Shown here piece by piece: positions 36,723 to 46,098 of a stretch of DNA of 50,566 nt. Origin of the DNA: an uncultured Alphaproteobacteria bacterium (GTDB taxonomy: Bacteria > Pseudomonadota > Alphaproteobacteria > Geminicoccales > Geminicoccaceae); assembly GCA_937926445.1 (NCBI GenBank), contig CALBAK010000095.1, positions 1 through 50,566 on the forward strand, read 5' to 3'. The translations under genes were made by a program, and so were the position numbers. The notes under the pieces were generated by a model. That model worked only from the letters and a program-made list of their open reading frames with translations, was not told the origin of the DNA and searched no databases. The stretch's first letter is position 1, and each line of letters starts with the position of its first letter.

Positions 36723-37028
36723 GTGTACGCGTTCGACAAGACCCGCCTCGATCTCGCCCGCGAGTTCAAGGCGAGACCCTACGGTCCGCACAGCCCGGAT
36801 CTGCAATATCTCCTGCACCTGATGCGCCGGCCGCGGCCCGACCGGCCGTTCCATTGCCTGGTGATCGACCGGGACGACGAGCGCTGGACGCTCGCCCTCC
36901 TGGAGCCGGGCGCGCGCAAGGCCCCGACCCTCACGAACCGCGTGTTCACCGACCTCGCCGAGGCCGAGTGGTACGTCTTCAAGCTGCGCTGGCGCGAGCT
37001 CGCCGGCGAGGAGCTGCCGATCGACTGA
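36723..37028 (+). CDS. N,N-dimethylformamidase small (alpha) subunit homologue
   Basis: A 101-residue protein resembling the small subunit of N,N-dimethylformamidase (DMFase). The stretch 'RPYGPHSPDLQYLLHLMRR' and the later 'RDDERWTLALLEPG' then 'TLTNRVFTDLAEAEWYVFKLR' line up in order with the known small subunit as remembered. That subunit has about 132 residues, so this one is shorter at the N terminus. The start is GTG at 36723 with GGGAGG at 36711-36716. It precedes the large-subunit gene by 31 bp. The identification depends strongly on that neighbour. Confidence 0.72.
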   Translation: MYAFDKTRLDLAREFKARPYGPHSPDLQYLLHLMRRPRPDRPFHCLVIDRDDERWTLALLEPGARKAPTLTNRVFTDLAEAEWYVFKLRWRELAGEELPID

Positions 37029-37059
37029 CCTCCGCCCCCGCTGGCCGCCGGAGCCGCCG

Positions 37060-39309
37060 ATGACCGTGTTGATGGGCTATTGCGACCGTTGGAGCGCGCG
37101 GCCGGGCGACACCGTCCGGTTCATGGTCTCCAGCAGAGGAGCGCCGCGCTACGAGGCGCGGCTCGTGCGGTTGAAGCAGCCCTCGGCGGGGCCGCTCGCG
37201 ACACCCTTCGCGCCCGAGCCCGTGGCGGCACCCTGCAACGGCAGCTACCCGGCCCGCTGGCAGTCCATCCCGATCGGCTCGTTCGTAGCGGTGCCGGCGC
37301 ATCCCGCGATCGCCCGCCTCGAGGGCTTCACCGTTTCCGTCCGCGTCTGGCCGACCACGCCCGGCCGCGGCCGCCAGGCGCTCCTCGGCACCTGGTGCGA
37401 GGAAGCCTCGACCGGCTGGGCGCTGATGCTCGACGAGAACGGCGCGCCGGCCCTTCGGATCGGGGCGGGGCCGGGAAAGGTCGCCGAGGTCGCGACCGGC
37501 GTGCCGCTGCGCGCCCGGCGCTGGTACCATGTCCGGGCGAGCTTCGATCCTGCGACCGGCCGGCTCGCGGTCGGCCAGGAGCCGCTCGAGAGCAAGGGTT
37601 TCGATCTCGAGCGGGCGGTCGAACGCTCGCTCTCGACGAGCCTCCGGCCGGGCGGTGGGCCGGCCCCCCTCCTCATGGCAGCGGCCCGGGCGGGGCGAGC
37701 GGACGGGCCCTCGGCCTGGGGCGGGATAGGGACGAGCCTGCACTTCAACGGCCGGCTCGATCGACCGCGGCTCGCGGCGGGCGTACTGGATCCCGCCGCC
37801 GTCGCCGCGCTGGCCGCCGATCCGCCGCCCAAGGGCCTGGCCGAGTGCCTCGTGGGCGTCTGGGACTTCTCGATCGGGATCCCGACCGAGACCGTGCACG
37901 ATCGCGGTCCGCACCGGCTGCACGGCGCCGCGGTCAATCTGCCGACCCGGGCGGTGCCGGGGCACAATTGGGACGGCAGCGTGGTCGACTGGACCCGCGA
38001 TCCCTCGCAGTACGGGGCGATCCATTTCCACGACGACGATCTGGTCGACGCCTGCTGGGAGCCCGACTTCGCCTTCACCGTGCCCGCCGACCTGCGCTCC
38101 GGCGTCTATGCGGCGCATCTCGTCGCGGGCGAGGCCGAGTTCTGGGTCCCGTTCTTCGTCTGCCCGCCGCGGGGGACCGCCCGCTCGCCCGCGGCCTTCC
38201 TCGCCTCGACCGCGACCTACACGGTCTATCTCAACAATCGCGGCCGCTTCGCCTCGCTCGCGACCGAGCTCTATCAGGGACGCCTCTTGACCCTCGACCG
38301 CATCGACATGCTCCTCCTCGAACATCCCGAGATGGGGCTCTCGACCTACGACCGACACAGCGACGGCTCCGGGGTCGCCTATTCGAGCCGGCACCGTCCG
38401 GTGATCAACTTCCGCCCGACCGGCCGGCATTGGAACTTCAACCTGGATCTCTTCATCGTCGACTGGCTCGAGCATCTGGGCGGTGATTACGACGTGATCA
38501 CCGAGGAGCAGCTACACGAGGAAGGTCTCGAGCTCCTCGCGCCCTATCGGGTCGTGATCACGGGCTCGCACCCCGAATACGACAGCGCCGAGATGCTCGA
38601 CGCCTTCGAGGCCTATCTGCGCCGCGGCGGGCGGCTCATGTACATGGGCGGCAACGGCTTCTACTGGCGGATCGCGCACCATCCCACCCGGCCCGGGGTG
38701 ATCGAGGTGCGCCGCGCCGAGGGCGGGGTCCGGGCGTGGGACGCCGAGCCGGGCGAATCCTACCACGCCTTCACGGGCGAATACGGCGGCCTCTGGCGGC
38801 GCAACGGCCGCGCCCCGCAGCGGCTCGTCGGCGTCGGTTTCATCAGCCAGGGCTTCGATGCCTGCTCCTACTATCGGCGCACCGAGGCCGCGGCCGACCC
38901 GCGGGTGTCCTGGATGTTCGAGGGGATCGAGGGCGAGATCCTGGGCGATTTCGGGATTCTCCAGGGCGGTGCTGCCGGGCTCGAGATCGACGCGGTCGAT
39001 CCGAAGCTCGGGACACCGCCGCACGCGCTCGTGGTCGCCCGCTCGGAGAACCACTCGAACACCTACGAGCTCGTGGCGGAGGAGGTGCTGATCCCGCACG
39101 GCTCGACGGATGCCACGATCAACCGCGACATCCACGCCGACATCACCTTCTTCGAAACACCGGGGGGTGGTGCGGTCTGGTCGACCGGCTCGATCGCCTA
39201 CGCCGGCTCGCTCTCCTGGAACGGCTTCGACAACGATATCGCCCGGCTGACCACCAACGTGCTGCGCCGCTTCGCCGATCCCACACCCTTCCCGTTCCCG
39301 CCCGGCTGA
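37060..39309 (+). CDS. N,N-dimethylformamidase large (beta) subunit homologue
   Basis: A 749-residue protein matching the DMFase large subunit, which in Paracoccus hydrolyses dimethylformamide at a mononuclear iron held by two tyrosines and a glutamate. Seen: a LamG/jelly-roll-like domain at about 85-250; 'ATYTVYLNNRG' with Y387/Y390; 'STYDRHSDGSGVAYS' with Y430; and 'TGSHPEYDSAEMLDAF' with H504 and E506. These fit the iron ligands and the second-sphere histidine by order and spacing. The family also contains members of unknown substrate, so an amide hydrolase is likely but dimethylformamide is not proven. No signal peptide; cytosolic. ATG at 37060. Confidence 0.82.
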   Translation: MTVLMGYCDRWSARPGDTVRFMVSSRGAPRYEARLVRLKQPSAGPLATPFAPEPVAAPCNGSYPARWQSIPIGSFVAVPAHPAIARLEGFTVSVRVWPTTPGRGRQALLGTWCEEASTGWALMLDENGAPALRIGAGPGKVAEVATGVPLRARRWYHVRASFDPATGRLAVGQEPLESKGFDLERAVERSLSTSLRPGGGPAPLLMAAARAGRADGPSAWGGIGTSLHFNGRLDRPRLAAGVLDPAAVAALAADPPPKGLAECLVGVWDFSIGIPTETVHDRGPHRLHGAAVNLPTRAVPGHNWDGSVVDWTRDPSQYGAIHFHDDDLVDACWEPDFAFTVPADLRSGVYAAHLVAGEAEFWVPFFVCPPRGTARSPAAFLASTATYTVYLNNRGRFASLATELYQGRLLTLDRIDMLLLEHPEMGLSTYDRHSDGSGVAYSSRHRPVINFRPTGRHWNFNLDLFIVDWLEHLGGDYDVITEEQLHEEGLELLAPYRVVITGSHPEYDSAEMLDAFEAYLRRGGRLMYMGGNGFYWRIAHHPTRPGVIEVRRAEGGVRAWDAEPGESYHAFTGEYGGLWRRNGRAPQRLVGVGFISQGFDACSYYRRTEAAADPRVSWMFEGIEGEILGDFGILQGGAAGLEIDAVDPKLGTPPHALVVARSENHSNTYELVAEEVLIPHGSTDATINRDIHADITFFETPGGGAVWSTGSIAYAGSLSWNGFDNDIARLTTNVLRRFADPTPFPFPPG

Positions 39310-39461
39310 GGCGCCCTCGACGTCCGCCCGAGGCCCGCCCGCTTCCCCCGTGGACCGTGGCTCCGGGGCGGCCGGGTTCAACGATCCGTCAACCTTTTGC
39401 CGTCAGGATCGCGGGTCGAGAGCGGAGGGCCGGTCCGCCGCGCGCCCCCGGGAGCGGACGG

Positions 39462-40473
39462 ATGCGGGCGTCGATCGCCACCCCGCCTGGTTTCCAGCGG
39501 CGCAGCGACGCGGCGCGGCGAGATTCCCTTCGGCCCGCCGCTCGGGCGGAGCGGGCGCGGGCGTCGGCCACCGCGATCCCGCGCCTGTACGAGCTCTTCG
39601 GCAGCGATCGTCTGGCGGCGCGCCGCGAGTTCGGGGCGGTCGTGCGGGCGGCCGATCCGAAGCGGATGGCCCTCGGTGTCGTGGTCCGCGTGCAGGAGGG
39701 CGCGCATCTCCTCGACGAACTCCCCTGCCCCGCCGGCCTGTTCCACCGCCGGCTCGTGACCGGGGACCCGCAGCTCTCGGGCTTCGCCGCCCATCGGGTG
39801 TCGGTCCGCGAGCGCGGCCGCCAAGACCGGTACGGCTGTCTCGAGAAGGACATCGTCGTCGAGGATCCGCTCTTCTTCCGCGAGCTCGCCTTCTTCGACC
39901 GCAGTTTCCCGGCGCGGCTCGCCCACCCGCCCCTCCTCCGGCCGAGCCGGTAGGACAGCCCGGTGGCCGGGGAGCCGCATCGGTTGCTGGGTGGCGAGCG
40001 CGTCTATTCCGACCACGTGATGACCGCTCGTCCGCTGCGGCCCGGCCCCGTCGTCCGCCTCGAGCTTCTCGGCCGGACCTTCAAGTTCGAGCCCTGCCGC
40101 CATCCGCACGCCGACCGCGTCTTCCTCGACGCCGGACAGATCCGGACAGATGGAGCGGCTCGCCGCCTCGCCCGCCCTCCTCGACCTCCGCCGGCACTGG
40201 GTGACCTGGCTCGACACGGCCGGCTCGCTCGCGATCGTGGAGACCTTCACGACCTACGAGTCGGCGGCCGATTCCCTGACCTTTCTCGAAGTCCGCCACG
40301 CCCGACCGGTGCTGCCGAACCCGCTGCGGCCCGAACGAGTTCGCGGGCGGTCCGGACGATGCCGCGCCGGCATCCGACGCGGGCAGCGACCCTCGCCCGA
40401 AGGCGCGGGCCGAAGACCACACGGTGCGGGCCACCCGCCGTACGGCCCGGGCCGATCGGATCGACCGGCGTAG
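39462..40473 (+). pseudogene. unrecognised gene broken by stop codon and 10-bp tandem duplication
   Basis: An ATG at 39462 with GGAG upstream opens a frame reading 'RLYELFGSDRLAARREFGAVV' and 'RYGCLEKDIVVEDPLFFREL'. It stops at a TAG (39951-39953), and coding-like sequence continues in the same frame from 39963 ('RLLGGERVYSDHVM', 'RLELLGRTFKFEPCRHPHADRVFLDAGQ'). At 40132-40151 the 10-mer CCGGACAGAT is duplicated in tandem, shifting the frame. Removing one copy joins 'FLDAGQ' to 'MERLAASPALLDLRRHWVTWLD' and 'ETFTTYESAADSLTFLEVRHARP'. Another shift follows near 40333. The family is not recognised. The TAG could instead mark two adjacent genes. Confidence 0.6.
40132..40151 (+). repeat. 10-bp perfect tandem duplication causing frameshift
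   Basis: CCGGACAGAT occurs twice back to back (40132-40141 and 40142-40151). Deleting one copy restores a continuous reading frame across the junction, so the duplication is the likely inactivating event in the surrounding pseudogene. Confidence 0.85.
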
Positions 40474-40508
40474 CGCGTGCGGCGGCGGGCCGCCTCTCGC
40501 GTCTCGTG

Positions 40509-41243
40509 TCAAGCGTTCGAGACGCCGCCGTCGACGTTGAGGATCTGTCCCGTGACGTAAGTCGAGCCCTCGCCGCACAGGAAGTCGACGACGGTCGCCA
40601 CCTCGCGGGGATGGCCGCGGCGGCGCAACGGGATCTCGGCGAGCATCTTCTCGCTGCGGACCCTGTCGGCCCAGATGTGCGCCGGCATGCCGGTCTCGAT
40701 GTGACCGGGGGCGAGGCCGTTGACCAGCACGTGCGGGGCGAGTTTGCGGGAGAGCGCGCGGACGAGTCCGACGATGCCGGCCTTGGCGGCGCTGTAGCTC
40801 ACGTGATCGAAGGAACCGCGGCGGAAGGCCAGCGAGCTCACGAGCACGATCCGGCAGACCGTATCCTCGTCGAGTCGGCGCGAGAAGGCGACGCACATGT
40901 CGAACGCGTTCGTCAGGTTCGCGGCCTGGACGCGATCCCAGACCGAGCGGGCGTCGGCCGAGAAATCCTCGGGCTCGAAGAGCCCGGCGAGGTGCACGAG
41001 TGCATAGAAAGGGCCGTCGACCGCATCGAGCGCCTCTTCGCAGGCGGCCGGGCTCGCGATGTCGGAGACGACCGGGGTGACCGCCGCCCCGGCGCCGAGC
41101 TCCTGGACGAGCGCCTCCAGCGCCGCGCCGTCGCGGTCGATAAGAAGGCAACGGGCGCGCTTGGCCAGAAGCAGCCGGACCGTCTCGCGACCGATCCCAC
41201 CGGCCGCGCCAGTCACGACGAACAGACGGCCCTCGTACGACAT
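40509..41243 (-). CDS. SDR family NAD(P)-dependent oxidoreductase
   Basis: A 244-residue short-chain dehydrogenase/reductase. The cofactor motif is 'VTGAAGGIG' (about 9-17), 'HLAGLFEPE' is the NNAG-like region, the catalytic serine is in 'ILVSSLAF', and the YxxxK pair is in 'VSYSAAKAG'. The C terminus 'STYVTGQILNVDGGVSNA' resembles 3-oxoacyl-ACP reductase/FabG-like members. Substrate unknown. The ATG at 41243 gives a normal SDR length; the frame opens 57 bp earlier without support. It is intact although both flanking genes, on the opposite strand, are broken. Confidence 0.88.
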   Translation of the reverse strand: MSYEGRLFVVTGAAGGIGRETVRLLLAKRARCLLIDRDGAALEALVQELGAGAAVTPVVSDIASPAACEEALDAVDGPFYALVHLAGLFEPEDFSADARSVWDRVQAANLTNAFDMCVAFSRRLDEDTVCRIVLVSSLAFRRGSFDHVSYSAAKAGIVGLVRALSRKLAPHVLVNGLAPGHIETGMPAHIWADRVRSEKMLAEIPLRRRGHPREVATVVDFLCGEGSTYVTGQILNVDGGVSNA

Positions 41244-41589
41244 CACCCGGCTCCCGCCGCATCCCGCGCGCAGGTTTCGGAGCCCGACCGGTACTGTCAA
41301 GCCGGCGGCGGGGGTTCGTCCCGCAGGGCCCGAGCGCCCTGCGTCGCGAAAGGCCGATCGGGCTCGTCGAGGCGCCCGACCGGGATTCTCGCGCGTTCGG
41401 TCGCGGTGCCGTGGCCGCGCGCCGCGCCTCGCCCTCAGAGCCGGGCTGCGGCCTGCGGGCCCGCTGCGCGCAGCAGCGGTCGCCCGCGTTGCGGAAACCC
41501 TTCGTCGACCTTCGCCCGTTACGAAGGCGAACGGCGGCCACGAAGGGCCGGATGCGAAGACGGGACGACGACGGGTGCGACCGAGAGAC

Positions 41590-42286
41590 TGCGCGCGGCC
41601 CCGGGCTTGGGCGATCCGTTCGCCGACCCACCGCTCGAGCGGCTCGAAGAAGACCCGCGGGCCGGGCGGGCACCGACCCGCTCCTGCGCCGGGCCGTGGA
41701 GATCGCTCGTCGCGACCTCGTGATCGAAGTCGGGCCCTGGAAGGGTCGGTCGGCGGTGGTCATGGCCGCGGCCAGTCGGGCCCTCGGTCTCGATGCGGCC
41801 GTGCTCCGCATCGGCACTCGGCTCGGCAGTGTCGTACGTCTCCTCGATGATCGGATCCGGCCGGTCCTCGGCATTCGTCGCGGCTGGCCGACCCTGTTCG
41901 AGCAGCGTCTCGCCGCAGTTCCTCGCCGACGTGCGGGCCCGCGGCCTCGAGGGCCGGATCACGCCTCTGCCGCAGACCTCGATCACCGCTGCCAGCTTCT
42001 CGTGGCACCGGGGGATTCGGGCGAACCTCGTTTATCTGGATGCCTCGCACGAGGAGGCCGACGTGCTGGCCGACCTCGAGGCCCACTGGCGCTCCTTCGG
42101 CCCGGGGGGCTTCCGGTCGGCGACGACCGCATCGCGGCTTTTGCGGGTGGCGCTCGCACCTGCGCCGCGTTCGCCCGCCGCGACGGCCCGGTGCCCGAGG
42201 TCCACGCGGTGAAGTTCGTGCTCCGCGAGCCGGCCGAGGCCCGTGACGGCGAGACGGCGCCTACGGCGGTCCCGGCCGCAGCGTGA
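41590..42286 (+). pseudogene. class I SAM methyltransferase pseudogene, multiple frameshifts
   Basis: Pieces of one methyltransferase of the Methyltransf_24/cephalosporin-hydroxylase-like type appear in order but in alternating frames. They are 'GLGDPFADPPLERLEEDPR', then 'DPLLRRAVEIARRDLVIEVGPWKGRSAVVMA' (SAM motif I) and 'GWPTLFEQ' after a frame change near 41665. After another change near 41910 come 'FLADVRARGLEGRITPLPQTS' and 'ANLVYLDASHEEADVLADLEAHW'. After a change at the six-G run near 42108 come 'VGDDRIAAFAGG' and 'EVHAVKFVLREP'. Three shifts in 700 bp indicate a dead gene. Start uncertain. Confidence 0.7.
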
Positions 42287-42289
42287 GCG

Positions 42290-43863
42290 GGTGTGAAACG
42301 CATGCTCCGGGCGCGCCGGGACAGCGCGATTTCGAGGTCGGGCCGCCGCGGCTCGACGATCCGACCGCGCACCCCTCCGGTTTGCCCGGCGCCGTCGCCA
42401 TTTGATTCGCCCGAAGAGCCCCCGGCATCCGAAGGCGCCTCGGCGGGTCGAGGGCGCGGCTCGGGCCGCCGAGCCTCGAACGTCGGCCCGCCGTTGGGGA
42501 TCGAGCTTGCGGCACGGCCGAGACCGTTGCGATGGTCTTTCGCGAGCGAGCGCGGTGCCGAACCGCGACGTGCGCTCGACCGACGAGGCCGCTCGAGAGC
42601 GCGCGAAGCCGATGCGGCACGGCGGGCCACGGGGCCTAGAAGACGGTCGCCTCGATGGGAAGCCGCCTGGTCCACCGGGCGGGTGGCCGCCGAACTCGGC
42701 GGCGGGTGCGATGGCTGCGATGCCGCGGCCGGGGGAAGGGGATACGGTCCGGCCGGAACGGCGGATTCGGTGCCCGGGCGGCAGTGGCCGGCGGCGGCCT
42801 CGCCGGTCTCCCGGGCCCGGTCGTTGCCCGGGGGCGTGGGGGCGGGCGGCGCGGCGCGGGTCGGGGTGGCGTCGGCGCGCGGTGGAGGCGCGGGATCGCC
42901 TTGCGGCGGCGAACGGCTTTTTCCGCCATCCGGGCTCGAGACTTTTCTCCGGCGCCGGAGGCTCGGCCGTCCTTCTTGTTCGGACGGCTGCACCCACGGA
43001 AAGCGATGCGCCGCCTCGAAGCACCCCTCCTCGTACCGAGCGATCCGCACCGTGCCCGCGAGCCTTTTGTGACCGTCGGGTGTTCGAGCAGGTGCGCTCG
43101 CGACGGGCCTTCGGCCGCTGGGCGCTGCCCGGCGCGGGCGATCGGCAGCGGCGGGCACGCGTCTCCTGCAGCGGTGGCGGGACGATCCGACCGCAAGAGG
43201 CGACCGGCGAAGGGAGGCCGATCGAGGCGTATCGTCGGGCGCCCCGTGGGGACGGGCCGCTGCGGCGCGATCGAGGTTCGATCGCGGGGCACCCTCGACC
43301 GACAGGCGGCCGCCGGTCGCGACCCTCGTCGTCCGGGTCCGCGCAGAGGCACCGACCGTCGAACATGCTCGGGGCGTGGGCCTGCGGAGCCGGCTCGCGC
43401 CGGGCAGCTCCGAGACCGCCGGGTGGTCGTGGGCCGCGAGGCGGATCGGTCGACGGGGGCCGGGAGCGCCACGAGGGACCGAGGATGCGACCGGGGTCGA
43501 CGACGCCCCGGTCGGGGACGGCGACGGCCGGGAAGGGTGGCGCGAGAGGCCGGTCGCGCGATCGGGAGCACGGCGAGGTCCCGAGACGGCGGCCCGTCGA
43601 CCGGCGCTCGGTGTCGGGCCGTGACGACGGCGGCAGACGCTCGGCCTTGCGGTCCGCCCCTTCGACGCTGTCGGCGGCAACTCCCGTCCGGACGGTGGGG
43701 TCGCGGCCCCGCCACCTCTTCTCGGGTCCGAGGTACCCACGCGGTGGCGTGCCGGCCGGCTCGAAAACCGTGTCTTCCGTGCGCGGCCCGACGGGGTGGT
43801 CGGCGCGGCGTCGACGGGCTAGGTTCGGCAGGGTCCCTCTTCGCAGTCCCGACGAGCCCTGGC
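42290..43863. other. 1.57-kb region without a recognisable gene
   Basis: Long open frames exist on both strands here but they are arginine-, proline- and glycine-rich, overlap one another, and show no family motif, no signal peptide and no good ribosome site. This is what random very GC-rich DNA produces. No tRNA, CRISPR array, insertion sequence ends or terminator was recognised. It follows directly on the methyltransferase pseudogene and may be further decayed sequence. Confidence 0.6.
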
Positions 43864-46098
43864 ATGTCGCTTCCCCCGATCGGGCCGGTCGAGCCGAAGG
43901 CGCATCTGGCCGGCCTAAATCCCGAGCAGCTCGCGGCCGTCACCGCTCCGGACGGTCCGCTGCTCGTGCTCGCCGGGGCGGGGACCGGCAAGACGCGGGT
44001 GCTCACCTGTCGGCTCGCCCATCTGCTCGTGACCGGCCGCGTCCGGCCCGGCGAAGTGCTGGCCGTGACCTTCACGAACAAGGCGGCCCGCGAGATGGCC
44101 GAGCGCGTCGAGCGGCTGATCGACCGCAGCGTGCAGGGCATGTGGCTCGGCACCTTCCATGCCATGGGCGTGCGGATGCTGCGGGCGCACGCCGAGCTGG
44201 TCGGCCTCCAGCCCTCCTTCACCATACTCGACACCGACGACCAGCTGCGCCTCTCCAAACAGGTGATCCAGGCGGCCGGGCTCGACGAGCGGCGCTGGCC
44301 GGCGCGCGGCCTCCTCGCCCTGATCCAGCGCTGGAAGGACAAGGGCTGGACCCCGGAACGGGTGCCCGACGCCGAGCTCACCGATTTCGCCATGGGCCGT
44401 GCGCGCGAGCTCTACGCCGCCTATCAGGAGCGGCTGCGCACCCTCAATGCCTGCGACTTCGGTGACCTCCTCCTGCACGGGCTCGAGCTCCTGACGGCGC
44501 GGCCCGAGCTGCTCGAGCGCTACCAGCGGCGGTTCCGGGCGATCCTCGTCGACGAGTACCAGGACACCAACGTCGCCCAGTATCTCTGGCTGCGGCTTCT
44601 GGCCCAGAGCCACCGCAACATCACCTGCGTCGGTGACGACGACCAGTCGATCTATTCCTGGCGGGGAGCCGAGGTCGGCAACATCCTGCGCTTCGAGCAG
44701 GATTTCCCGGGTGCTACGGTGATCCGCCTCGAGCGCAACTACCGCTCGACCGGCCACATCCTCGGCGCCGCGGCCGGCCTCATCGCCCACAACCGGGCCC
44801 GCCACGGCAAGACGCTCTGGACCGAGGGGGAGGCGGGCGAGCCGGTCCGGGTCGCGGGTCTGTGGGACGAGGAGGAAGAGGCGCGCTGGGTGGGTCAGGA
44901 GATCGAGGCCCTGCAGCGGCGCGGCGAGCCCCTGGGCTCGATCGCCGTCCTCGTGCGCGCGGGCTTCCAGACCCGTGCCTTCGAGGAACGGTTCATCCAG
45001 ATGGGCCTTCCCTATCGCGTGGTGGGCGGGCCGCGCTTCTACGAGCGCCAGGAGATCCGCGACGCGATCGCCTATCTCAGGCTCGTGGTCCAGCCGGACG
45101 ACGACCTCGCCTTCGAGCGGATCGTCAATCTGCCGCGCCGCGGCATCGGCGAGGCGGCGCTCAAGACCCTGCACGGCGCCGCCCGCGTGTCCGGCCGCAG
45201 CCTCGTACGGACCGCTCGCGAGCTCGTCCTCACAGACGAACTCCCGGCCCGCACCCGCAGCGCCCTGTCGCGCTTCCTCGACCAGCTCGACCGCTGGCGC
45301 GGCCTGCTCGGCGAGCGCAGCCCGCGGGCGATGGCCGAGCTGGTCCTCGAGGAATCGGGCTATGTCGCGATGTGGCAGGCCGAGCGCACCCCCGACGCCC
45401 AGGGCCGGCTCGACAATCTCAAAGAGCTCGCCGAGGCGCTCGAGGAGTTCGAGGGGCTCGGTTCGTTCCTCGAGCACGTGGCCCTCGTGGTCGACGCCGC
45501 CGCGGAGGCCGGGGCGGACGTCGTGAGCGTGATGACGCTGCACGGCGCCAAGGGTCTCGAGTTCGACACCGTGTTCCTCGCCGGCTGGGAGGAAGGCCTG
45601 TTCCCGAGCCAGCGAGCGCTCGACGAGGGTGGCGTGCGGGCCCTCGAGGAAGAGCGCCGGCTCGCCTATGTGGGCCTCACCCGAGCCCGGCGCCGCTGTG
45701 CCGTCAGCTTCGCCGCCAATCGCCGGCTCTACGGCCAGTGGACGACGGCGGTACCTTCCCGCTTCGTGGCCGAGCTGCCGCCCGAGCATGTCGAGGTGCT
45801 CCACCGCAGCCCCCACGCCCGCCCCGACTGGGAGTTCCTGGGCGATCCCCTGCCCGCGGTCCGCCCGGCACCGTTCCGCTCGCGGCGGCTCGGCGGCGAG
45901 CGGGTCCTAGAAGGCCGGGCGGAGATCCTGGCGAGCCGGCCGCCCGCCGGCAGCCGCACCTTCCGGGTCGGCGAGCGGATCTTCCACGACAAGTTCGGCT
46001 ACGGCCGGATCGAGGCGATCGATGGCGACAAGCTCGAGATCGCCTTCGAGAAGGCGGGGCGGAAGAAGGTGGTCGACAGCTTCGTGGATCCGGCGTGA
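43864..46098 (+). CDS. uvrD: UvrD/PcrA-type 3'-5' DNA helicase
   Basis: A 744-residue superfamily 1A helicase for nucleotide excision and mismatch repair and for clearing recombination intermediates. Walker A is 'AGAGTGKT' (37-44), 'TFTNKAAREMAERV' is motif Ia, 'VDEYQDTN' is motif II, 'VGDDDQSIYSWRGA' is motif III, and 'VMTLHGAKGLEFD' and 'YVGLTRAR' are motifs V and VI. The C-terminal PcrA-type Tudor-like domain is 'RVGERIFHDKFGYGRIEAIDGDKLEIAFE', which couples to RNA polymerase in PcrA/UvrD. The ATG at 43864 was chosen within a much longer frame because it precedes the conserved N terminus. It overlaps prmA by 4 bp. Confidence 0.95.
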   Translation: MSLPPIGPVEPKAHLAGLNPEQLAAVTAPDGPLLVLAGAGTGKTRVLTCRLAHLLVTGRVRPGEVLAVTFTNKAAREMAERVERLIDRSVQGMWLGTFHAMGVRMLRAHAELVGLQPSFTILDTDDQLRLSKQVIQAAGLDERRWPARGLLALIQRWKDKGWTPERVPDAELTDFAMGRARELYAAYQERLRTLNACDFGDLLLHGLELLTARPELLERYQRRFRAILVDEYQDTNVAQYLWLRLLAQSHRNITCVGDDDQSIYSWRGAEVGNILRFEQDFPGATVIRLERNYRSTGHILGAAAGLIAHNRARHGKTLWTEGEAGEPVRVAGLWDEEEEARWVGQEIEALQRRGEPLGSIAVLVRAGFQTRAFEERFIQMGLPYRVVGGPRFYERQEIRDAIAYLRLVVQPDDDLAFERIVNLPRRGIGEAALKTLHGAARVSGRSLVRTARELVLTDELPARTRSALSRFLDQLDRWRGLLGERSPRAMAELVLEESGYVAMWQAERTPDAQGRLDNLKELAEALEEFEGLGSFLEHVALVVDAAAEAGADVVSVMTLHGAKGLEFDTVFLAGWEEGLFPSQRALDEGGVRALEEERRLAYVGLTRARRRCAVSFAANRRLYGQWTTAVPSRFVAELPPEHVEVLHRSPHARPDWEFLGDPLPAVRPAPFRSRRLGGERVLEGRAEILASRPPAGSRTFRVGERIFHDKFGYGRIEAIDGDKLEIAFEKAGRKKVVDSFVDPA

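Noticed and set aside
39385-39410. TTGACG on the minus strand upstream of the dimethylformamidase gene end as a promoter
   Set aside because: No acceptable -10 at 16-18 nt and no gene reading away from it.
42402-43740. Several 250-680-codon open frames on both strands in the gene desert
   Set aside because: No motif, ribosome site or homology recognised, mutually overlapping, and composition typical of random GC-rich sequence.
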